In this document: positions 15,149 through 20,545 of the stretch, piece by piece
How the letters are laid out: each line of letters starts with the position of its first letter
Numbering within the stretch: position 1 is the stretch's first letter
Origin: Planctomycetaceae bacterium
Lineage (GTDB): Bacteria; Planctomycetota; Planctomycetia; Pirellulales; Pirellulaceae
Assembly: GCA_002685655.1 (NCBI GenBank)
Contig: NYXM01000104.1
Coordinates: forward strand, 1-20,545
DNA: 20,545 nt
Direction: 5' to 3'
The notes under the pieces: generated by a model
The model's input: only the letters and a program-made list of their open reading frames with translations
What the model was told of the DNA's origin: nothing
Database searches by the model: none
Made by a program: the position numbers and the translations under genes

Positions 15149-15697
15149 TCACTCTGCTTGATGCAACGAATCCCCGCTCTGCTGGATGCCATGATCGCCC
15201 CAAGGCTTATTCTTCACATTGTCCCAGGTCATGATCCCCTGCGGTTCGAATACTTCTCCATCTTTCGTTGCCAGGTACATGAATGCTATCTTGTTGTAGT
15301 AAAAGGCTACTTCCTCAGTCGGCCTGTCATCGGCATCCCCACTCGTGGACCACGATTTGACAAAACACCGTTCGAGTTTGTATTTCAGGTAGCAGATCGC
15401 TTGGCCACTAGTCCCAGCCACCTCGACGAATTCGATCTCAGCGGTACCCAGTGAGTTACCGTTGATAGCTTTTTGGGCCAAATTCCCAGAAGCCGAGTCC
15501 ATGCTCTTGCTGATTGTGCACTCCTGCAACTCACCGACACCGATATTGATGTCCTCCGTCCCGGCTTTCTCACCGCTCTCCTTCATCTCACGCTCGACAC
15601 CGAAGCTAAAACTGTCCGCCACGAACCACTTGCCATCCTCGTAGCCATCGGTCGTCGCATCTCCCCCGATAAGTGGAATCTTTACGTAGATTGGCAA
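15149..15697 (-). CDS. hcp: Hcp-like tube protein, closest to canonical Hcp, TTG start
   Basis: The first of three tandem hcp-like genes on this strand. From the TTG at 15697 it reads MPIYVKIPLIGGDATTDGYE, close to the classic Hcp start MPIYxKIxGIxGD. AGGAAAGGG at 15705-15713 is 7 nt upstream, so I prefer TTG over the in-frame ATG at 15754, which would add 19 residues before the Hcp fold. The protein is then 182 aa. Landmarks are GKWFVADSFSFGV (22-34), ECTISKSMDSASGNL, YLKYKLERCFVKSWS and EEVAFYYNKIAFMYL. Its loop insertion is short compared with the paralogues. The tail MTWDNVKNKPWGD is shared in pattern with them. It probably forms the main tube, by resemblance only. Confidence 0.86.
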   Translation of the reverse strand: MPIYVKIPLIGGDATTDGYEDGKWFVADSFSFGVEREMKESGEKAGTEDINIGVGELQECTISKSMDSASGNLAQKAINGNSLGTAEIEFVEVAGTSGQAICYLKYKLERCFVKSWSTSGDADDRPTEEVAFYYNKIAFMYLATKDGEVFEPQGIMTWDNVKNKPWGDHGIQQSGDSLHQAE

Positions 15698-15704
15698 TGT
15701 ATTA

Positions 15705-15713
15705 CCCTTTCCT
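15705..15713 (-). promoter_or_regulatory. Ribosome binding site deciding a TTG start (hcp)
   Basis: On the minus strand this reads AGGAAAGGG, 7 nt before TTG at 15697. It fits the Hcp N-terminus MPIYVKI. Confidence 0.65.
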
Positions 15714-15855
15714 GTTTGAGCACCAATGGTCCTGCCGTGCAGGCCTAGTGACAATATATTCGACGGTAATGGTAGACGCGTGCGGGTGTAATAAAAAAAA
15801 TCAGCAACTTAAACGCCGCAGGCAGAAGTCTTCTTACTCTCGCTGTCTGGACAAG

Positions 15856-16494
15856 TCAATCAGGGGGCTTTAGACGCGAGGTCAAATGTGTAATGAGCTT
15901 TCGTCGTCGTCGTTTGACAGCGTCATACGATATGCCGAGCTCTACAGAGATCTCGCGAAGATTGTTTCCCTCGACGAGAAGCTCCCAAATGCGACAAGAT
16001 TGGCCGTCCATCTGTGCGATGGCGGCATAAAGACAGGTCTGTGCCTCCTGCGACTCAGCAATCGTGGCAGGATCGTTCGTCGGTTGATCCGCAGAGTTGG
16101 AGAAAGCTTCGGGTGTCTGGGGGTTGAACGTTCGATCGTAGGGTCTCTCCTTTCGTCGAAGGGACTTGCAATAATCTTTGAACCGCCGAACCACGACATG
16201 GTTCAGGAAGGTATAGAAACTGCAGCCACGTTCTTTCACAATCTGTTCCGTGTCGTATTTGTTGATCGCTTCGACGGTCCAAAAGACCGCGTTTTGGCAT
16301 GCATCTTCCACATCCACTGTCTTGAATTCAGTCGACGATGCAAGCCAACGTATCAGACGATCCCTTTGATTGGCGTAACGTACAATGAGCTCGTCGCGGG
16401 CCGGGCGGTAGTCACATTCCTGTGCCAGCACGATCAATGCGCTGTCGTCCATCATTGCCATGTCGAGGTCAAACGAGCCGTCGTTCTCGGCCAC
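15856..16494 (-). CDS. ECF-type sigma-70 family RNA polymerase sigma factor
   Basis: The 212-aa product has the two-domain plan of ECF sigma factors. A sigma-2 region (about 28-110) includes RDELIVRYANQRDRLIRWL, VDVEDACQNAVFWTVEAINK and FYTFLNHVVVRRFKDYCKSL. A sigma-4 helix-turn-helix (about 157-207) reads LREISVELGISYDAVKRRR. The two are joined by a polar linker. Such factors direct RNA polymerase to a small regulon. No anti-sigma gene is adjacent, and control may be by other means. A GTG start at 16494 (AAAGG 8 nt upstream) is used; an ATG 11 codons later (16461) is possible. It lies just upstream of the hcp genes on the same strand (158 nt to the TTG), so control of the T6SS cluster is plausible but not shown by the sequence. 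Confidence 0.87.
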   Translation of the reverse strand: MAENDGSFDLDMAMMDDSALIVLAQECDYRPARDELIVRYANQRDRLIRWLASSTEFKTVDVEDACQNAVFWTVEAINKYDTEQIVKERGCSFYTFLNHVVVRRFKDYCKSLRRKERPYDRTFNPQTPEAFSNSADQPTNDPATIAESQEAQTCLYAAIAQMDGQSCRIWELLVEGNNLREISVELGISYDAVKRRRRKLITHLTSRLKPPD

Positions 16495-17146
16495 GACACT
16501 AACCTTTACGAAACGGGTAACACGTTAGTCTGTTAAGACATAGGCGGTCAGCAACCGCGTCAACCGTGGCGGCACCGACGCTGATTCACTAAGTCCAAAC
16601 CGGGGTGGAATACAATCGCTCGCGATGCCCCTGGTGTCGCCTCTTGAGCAACGCTATCTAACGGGCCGCGAACCCACCGCAAATAGTTTACCGCAGGCGT
16701 CATGGCGAGGCTATCAACTGAAACGGTCCGGGCACAACGCTCTCGCGGATTCCTCGCGGTTCAACTGCAACTGCAACCCCGTCCGCGACAGAAAGCTGCG
16801 CGAATCGTCGTTTGCCAGGTAGTATTGAGCCAGTTGTTTAATTGCGAGCCGTTTCGTGGTTTGCTTGGCAATTTCGTCGATCGATCCTTTCCGTTGGTTG
16901 TTTGGCGCGGAGATCGACTGACGTGAACGCCACGGCCAAGATCAGACGGCCCGTGTGTACAGCGGCCCGTCGCGCTCCGAGACCTTTCACATCCAGGATT
17001 CAACTGGCCCGACTGCGGAGGCAAGCACCAGAGAAGCTCGGTTGTTTGACGGCAAGCGGAGGAAACACTAGTATTGGAAGCACGCGCGAATGGTGCAAAT
17101 GCGCGCTCATTCGCCTCTTGCGGCGTTCGTTGGCGGAGGTGGGTCC
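16495..17146. other. 652-bp intergenic region between sigma factor and vgrG arm
   Basis: The spacer lies between divergent genes. The short open frames on both strands lack ribosome sites, recognisable motifs and protein-like composition. A sigma-70-like promoter candidate is present near the right end (17046-17074). I see no RNA gene, mobile element remnant or long repeat. Confidence 0.5.
17046..17074 (+). promoter_or_regulatory. Candidate sigma-70-type promoter for the vgrG arm
   Basis: TTGACG (17046-17051) and TAGTAT (17069-17074) are separated by 17 nt, close to TTGACA-17-TATAAT. The -10 box ends 72 nt before the ATG at 17147. It would drive the 87-aa gene, vgrG and the FHA gene. Planctomycete promoter consensus is poorly defined, so this is a candidate only. 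Confidence 0.38.
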
Positions 17147-17410
17147 ATGAAGAAACTGCCGATTGCAGATCTGATGACAAGACTCAGCGTGATCCCAGGG
17201 TTTGGGTTCTTGCATACATGGTTGCAAGACTATCGTGGCACTAGGACTCGCGTCGATCAACGCGTTGGCGATCTGAAAAACTACTACGTGACGGCAAAAG
17301 GCGCCGGAAGTGAGATAGCAGGAGGTGTCTCCGGCGAAGACGACGAGGATACGGATTCCCACGACGACTTTGCGGGAGACGGGTCCCGAGATGACTCGGA
17401 CTTCTACTAG
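17147..17410 (+). CDS. Unrecognised 87-aa protein with acidic tail upstream of vgrG
   Basis: I do not recognise this protein. The ATG at 17147 has a strong ribosome site (GGAGGT, 17135-17140, 6 nt away), better than the longer in-frame ATG at 17090. The N-terminal half is mildly basic and amphipathic (MKKLPIADLMTRLSVIPGFG, then LHTWLQDYRG and RVGDLKNYYV); the C-terminal about 25 residues are acidic and surely disordered (GEDDEDTDSHDDF). There is no signal peptide or membrane helix. It ends 118 nt before vgrG on the same strand. Position fits a VgrG-linked chaperone, adaptor or cargo, but the sequence shows no known motif. Confidence 0.62.
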   Translation: MKKLPIADLMTRLSVIPGFGFLHTWLQDYRGTRTRVDQRVGDLKNYYVTAKGAGSEIAGGVSGEDDEDTDSHDDFAGDGSRDDSDFY

Positions 17411-17528
17411 TATGTGCAAGTTGACGTTCTTGTTGCGATATTAGGATGGTTGCAAGAGTGTCTCTCGTAGCGCCCGATACGCGATCGGCCAACGCGCGAC
17501 TGACGTGTCCTCTGGAAGGTAAGTCGGA

Positions 17529-19493
17529 ATGCCCAGCGAACGTGCTCACATAGTCAAGACTCCTTTGCCGCCCGACGACGCGGGCGTCGATCGATTACTT
17601 CTGCGATCGATGAAAGTGAAGGAACGAATTAGTTCTCCTTTCGAATATGTCGTTGAATTAGTTAGCGAAGACTTCGAAGTAGACGCGAATGAGCTGCTGG
17701 GCGAGTCGATGACGATCATCGTCAATGTGCAAGATCGTTCGCGGTACTTCAATGGCTTGGTCAGCAACTTTGTTCATCTCGGGCGGGAGGGCAATTACGC
17801 TCACTATCGTGCAACGCTGCGGCCCTGGTTGTGGTTTCTTTGTCGGAATGCCGACTGCCGAATCTTTCAAGAGTTGTCGGTTACTGAGATATTCGAAGAG
17901 GTCGTCAAGGAGACGCACGAGTTCAGTGACTACCGCCTTTCACTGACGGAAAGCTACGAGCCGCGCGATTACTGTGTGCAATACCGCGAAAGCGATTTCT
18001 ACTTTGTCAGCCGCTTGTTGGAAGAGGAGGGGATCTTCTATTTCTTCGAACATGAAGAGGACAAACATACACTGGTTCTTGGCGATTCAAAGAGTGCGTA
18101 CGGAACGGTCGAGGGAAACGATGGTTCCGACATCCCCTACCGACCGCCGGGAGAGGCTCAAGTTGAGCTTGAACATATTTCACTGTGGCAGGTTCAACAT
18201 GCGCTGCAGTCCGGTGCGTTCGTCCTCGACGACTTTGATTTCACAAAACCCAAAGTGGACTTATTGGGACAATCACAGGTTGAACGCGAGCATACGCAAG
18301 CGGATTACGAAGTCTACGACTACCCGGGACGGTACAGCGAAGTCAGCAATGGCGAGACGTACGCCAAGATCCGGATCGAGGAATTGCAAAGTCGCCATAA
18401 GCGTTTAAGAGGCGAGGGCGACCACCGTGGTTTGCAGGTCGGTCAGTTGTTCAATCTGACGGAATACCCACGAGATGCCGAAAACGCTGAATATGTTCTT
18501 CTTTCCACCGAGATCGAGATCGAATCGGCGGAAGTCGAGCAGATGCGGACTGACGCAGAGAACCGCTTTGATGTCTTGTTTTTGGCCCACCCGAGCGATG
18601 ATCCGTTCCGCCCAAAGCGGGCGACTCCCAGACCATTTGTGAAAGGACCGCAAACGGCAATCGTCGTCGGCAAAGACGGAGAAGAAATATGGACGGACGA
18701 ATACGGCCGCGTCAAAGTCCAGTTTCACTGGGACCGAGAAGGTGAATCGAACGAAGACAGTTCGTGTTGGATTCGAGTGTCACAGCATTGGGCGGGAAAG
18801 ACTTGGGGCGGTATACAGATTCCGCGCATCGGCCAGGAAGTAATTGTGGATTTCTTGGAAGGAGACCCTGACCGGCCACTGATCACGGGACGCGTTTACA
18901 ATAACGACCAAATGCCGCCTTACGGCCTGCCGGACAATCAGACACAGAGCGGCGTCAAGAGTCGGTCCACCAAAGAAGGTGCCCCCGACAACTTCAACGA
19001 ATTGCGATTCGAGGACAAGAAAGACGAAGAAGAAGTATATTTTCACGCGGAAAAAGACTTCGTCAGGATCGTCGAAAATGATGATAGTCTGAAAGTCGGT
19101 TTCGAGAAGATGGATCCCGGCGACCAGGCGATCGAGGTCTACAACAATCAGCTGCTGAAAGTTGGCGACAGCAGCGCCCCGGATGGCAGCCAGACGATCG
19201 AGGTCTGGAAGGACCGGACCGCCGAGATTAAGACTGGCGACGATTCGACGACCGTTTCGGCTGGAAACCACTCGCTGGCGGTTACCGCCGGCGAAAGTAC
19301 GATTGAAGCCGCCCAGAAGATCACGCTGAAAGTTGGCGGAAGTACGATTGTGATGGAGCCGGGTTCCATCACGATCAAATCACCGCAAATCACCGTCGAA
19401 GGCCAAGCGACAGCGGACGTGACGAGTCCCATGACAACCGTCGAGGGAAAGGGGATGGCCACGCTCAAGGGAGGGGTGGTCATGATTAATTGA
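17529..19493 (+). CDS. vgrG: VgrG (TssI), T6SS spike protein
   Basis: VgrG trimers cap the Hcp tube and pierce the target envelope. The 654-aa product has a gp27-like part (about 10-370), with RESDFYFVSRLLEEEGIFYF as the clearest motif. A gp5 OB-fold follows (about 370-460), with EIWTDEYGRVKVQFHWDREG and then SCWIRVSQHWAGKTWGGIQI, PRIGQEVIVDFLEGDPDRP and the ITGRVYNNDQMPPY loop. The C-terminal beta-helix needle (about 530-654) has short repeats ending in ATLKGGVVMIN, which is the typical VgrG end, so there is no fused effector domain. GGAAGG lies about 9 nt before the ATG at 17529. The FHA gene follows at once. No PAAR gene is in the window, so the tip protein must lie elsewhere. Confidence 0.97.
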   Translation: MPSERAHIVKTPLPPDDAGVDRLLLRSMKVKERISSPFEYVVELVSEDFEVDANELLGESMTIIVNVQDRSRYFNGLVSNFVHLGREGNYAHYRATLRPWLWFLCRNADCRIFQELSVTEIFEEVVKETHEFSDYRLSLTESYEPRDYCVQYRESDFYFVSRLLEEEGIFYFFEHEEDKHTLVLGDSKSAYGTVEGNDGSDIPYRPPGEAQVELEHISLWQVQHALQSGAFVLDDFDFTKPKVDLLGQSQVEREHTQADYEVYDYPGRYSEVSNGETYAKIRIEELQSRHKRLRGEGDHRGLQVGQLFNLTEYPRDAENAEYVLLSTEIEIESAEVEQMRTDAENRFDVLFLAHPSDDPFRPKRATPRPFVKGPQTAIVVGKDGEEIWTDEYGRVKVQFHWDREGESNEDSSCWIRVSQHWAGKTWGGIQIPRIGQEVIVDFLEGDPDRPLITGRVYNNDQMPPYGLPDNQTQSGVKSRSTKEGAPDNFNELRFEDKKDEEEVYFHAEKDFVRIVENDDSLKVGFEKMDPGDQAIEVYNNQLLKVGDSSAPDGSQTIEVWKDRTAEIKTGDDSTTVSAGNHSLAVTAGESTIEAAQKITLKVGGSTIVMEPGSITIKSPQITVEGQATADVTSPMTTVEGKGMATLKGGVVMIN

Positions 19494-19500
19494 GGAGGTG
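19492..19500 (+). promoter_or_regulatory. Strong Shine-Dalgarno overlapping the vgrG stop
   Basis: GAGGAGGTG begins inside the vgrG stop codon and lies 7 nt before an ATG at 19508. That ATG opens a 9-codon frame whose TGA overlaps the ATG at 19537 of the FHA gene (TGATG). The site suggests translation of a leader coupled to the FHA gene. Confidence 0.5.
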
Positions 19501-19507
19501 TCCCAGG

Positions 19508-19537
19508 ATGCCGTTCCGGATGGATCAGTTAGTGTGA
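19508..19537 (+). CDS. Possible 9-codon leader peptide before the FHA gene
   Basis: The frame reads MPFRMDQLV and stops at TGA (19535-19537), which shares one base with the FHA ATG at 19537. It has the best-placed ribosome site here. It may serve only to pass ribosomes to the FHA start, or be chance. Confidence 0.3.
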   Translation: MPFRMDQLV

Positions 19538-20469
19538 TGCTGGTTTTGCTTCAATCAAAATCGAGTCGTGCGCGCGCGCAACGAATTCAATTGCGGATGA
19601 ATCAAGTTGCGACGTTCGGACGATCGGACTGGGCGGACTATAGCTTCGTGGATCCCGAGATGTCGGAACTCCATTTCGAAGTTCGTTGCGCTCCTGACGG
19701 CTGCCGCGTTCGCAACCTGGGCACGGAGGCCGACACGTTGATCAACGGCAAAAAAATCGACGACGTTGTTGTGATTCGTCACGGCGACGAGATATGTGCC
19801 GGAGGAACTTCGTTTGCAGTCAACATCGAGGGTGAAGCATTTCGAGCAGAGGACGCTGAAGCCGACAGCACTTCTGATGATGCGGCAGTTCTGGAGGCCG
19901 CGGGTGGTCTGCTCGCATTAGTAACGGCTTGTGCCTATCTCGAACTGTCGGACGAAATCCAGGAGATGGCCAAGACGACTCCGGATGCAGATCAGCTAAT
20001 CGACAGGCTGGCAGAGGATGAACAGTATCTCGACGCCTTGCGTCTGCGAGCTTATCTCCTTCCCAAGAGGGATGCTGTTTGGTGGGGCTGTTTGTGCATT
20101 CGCGATGAGTTAGATGAACCACTTGGCCAGGATCAGGTCACGGCGCTAGATGCTGCTGTTGAATGGGTAACCGATCCGATCGAAGCCCGTCGGCGTGAAT
20201 GCGAAGACGCATCGAATGTGGCGGATTCGCGCGGCCCCGGCGGTTTGCTGGCGATCAGCGCCTTCTGGACCGACGGCAGCATCGGGCCAGCCAGCGCTCC
20301 TCGCGTGGCGCCCGACGAACGGCTCACATGCCAAGGGCTCGCCGCGGCACTTGTGACGGCAGCCTACTTTGGTGATTCCACGAAAGCCAAGGTACGAATG
20401 ACCGCTTTCCTAGAGAAAGGAAAGGCCGTCGTGGCCGGCGAGATCCCTTATCCCGTATTCCCCATTTGA
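19537..20469 (+). CDS. FHA-domain protein with T6SS-associated C-terminal domain
   Basis: FHA domains bind phosphothreonine, and FHA proteins (Fha/TagH) act in post-translational T6SS activation. From the ATG at 19537 the 310-aa product has an FHA domain (about 2-100) with the expected residues: G28-R29, S43 and H46 in MSELHFEV, and N70-G71 in LINGKKI. An acidic linker is followed by a C-terminal region (about 120-300) with YLDALRLRAYLLPKRDAVWW and a CLCIRDEL stretch. I recall this as a domain of FHA-linked T6SS proteins (DUF6931-like), from memory only. No membrane helix is seen. A GTG at 19498 could add 13 residues but sits within the Shine-Dalgarno. It follows vgrG on the same strand. No kinase or phosphatase gene is in the window. 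Confidence 0.86.
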   Translation: MLVLLQSKSSRARAQRIQLRMNQVATFGRSDWADYSFVDPEMSELHFEVRCAPDGCRVRNLGTEADTLINGKKIDDVVVIRHGDEICAGGTSFAVNIEGEAFRAEDAEADSTSDDAAVLEAAGGLLALVTACAYLELSDEIQEMAKTTPDADQLIDRLAEDEQYLDALRLRAYLLPKRDAVWWGCLCIRDELDEPLGQDQVTALDAAVEWVTDPIEARRRECEDASNVADSRGPGGLLAISAFWTDGSIGPASAPRVAPDERLTCQGLAAALVTAAYFGDSTKAKVRMTAFLEKGKAVVAGEIPYPVFPI

Positions 20470-20499
20470 CTTCCCACACTTTGGCACACGATTTGCGCC

Positions 20500-20523
20500 A
20501 AGCCCTTCAATACAAGGGTTTTT
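20500..20523 (+). terminator. Candidate intrinsic terminator after the FHA gene
   Basis: CCCTT-CAATAC-AAGGG forms a hairpin (20503-20518), extended by AAG/TTT with one G-T pair, and is followed by TTTTT (20519-20523). It begins 31 nt after the FHA stop and would end the vgrG-FHA transcript. The stem is fairly weak. Confidence 0.4.
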
Positions 20524-20545
20524 ATGCAATTCATGCCAAGCTGAC

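Noticed and set aside
15793..15800. A8 tract (T8 on the minus strand) as terminator of the sigma factor gene
   Set aside because: No stable hairpin lies directly before it; only a loose imperfect stem further upstream.
15886..16536. 216-codon plus-strand frame
   Set aside because: Antisense to the ECF sigma factor, whose helix-turn-helix and sigma-2 motifs are clear.
16761..17180. 139-codon minus-strand frame in the 652-bp spacer
   Set aside because: Ser/Arg/Thr-rich with no ribosome site or motif; it also covers the likely promoter and start of the 87-aa gene.
17421..17447. TTGACG ... TAGGAT as a promoter just before vgrG
   Set aside because: The spacer is only 15 nt and the -10 match is weak; the candidate at 17046-17074 is better.

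Overview
The window is part of a type VI secretion system (T6SS) island, probably from a planctomycete. The organism call is an inference. It rests on the moderately GC-rich DNA, the FHA protein with a planctomycete-style C-terminal domain, the ECF-type sigma factor beside the cluster, unusual Hcp proteins and many orphan genes. No rRNA, tRNA, CRISPR array or transposase was found.

Layout. On the minus strand, reading leftward from about 4650, lie tssA, tssB, tssC, an impE/tagJ-like gene and the start of tssE, which runs off the left edge. Together they encode the sheath, its assembly and recycling factors and a baseplate part. A 434-bp divergent spacer separates them from a plus-strand arm: an orphan 127-aa gene, tssK, tssL (DotU type) and a short TssM-like gene that stops straight after its last membrane helix. 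A minus-strand accessory block follows (9.7-13.2 kb): two unrecognised proteins, a small peptidoglycan-binding-domain protein, a spermidine-synthase-like protein and another unrecognised protein. Then come three tandem hcp paralogues (13.4-15.7 kb), two with long loop insertions and one of these with a Gly-Gly-Thr triplet repeat, and an ECF-like sigma factor. After a 652-bp spacer the plus strand carries a small acidic orphan protein, vgrG and an FHA-domain protein, with a possible terminator at the right end.

How the genes work together. TssB/TssC form the contractile sheath around an Hcp tube tipped by VgrG. TssA primes and guides tail growth. TssE and TssK belong to the baseplate, which TssK docks onto the TssL/TssM membrane complex. 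TagJ is a TssB/ClpV-associated accessory. FHA proteins in other T6SSs act in post-translational activation. tssF, tssG, tssH/clpV, tssJ, a PAAR gene and a threonine kinase/phosphatase pair are not in this window; some may lie beyond its edges.

The most unusual points are the TssM-like protein without a periplasmic domain and with no TssJ nearby, the three divergent Hcp proteins, the block of orphan and enzyme-like genes between membrane-complex and tube genes, and an exact 22-bp direct repeat joining the interior of one accessory gene to the start of the next.
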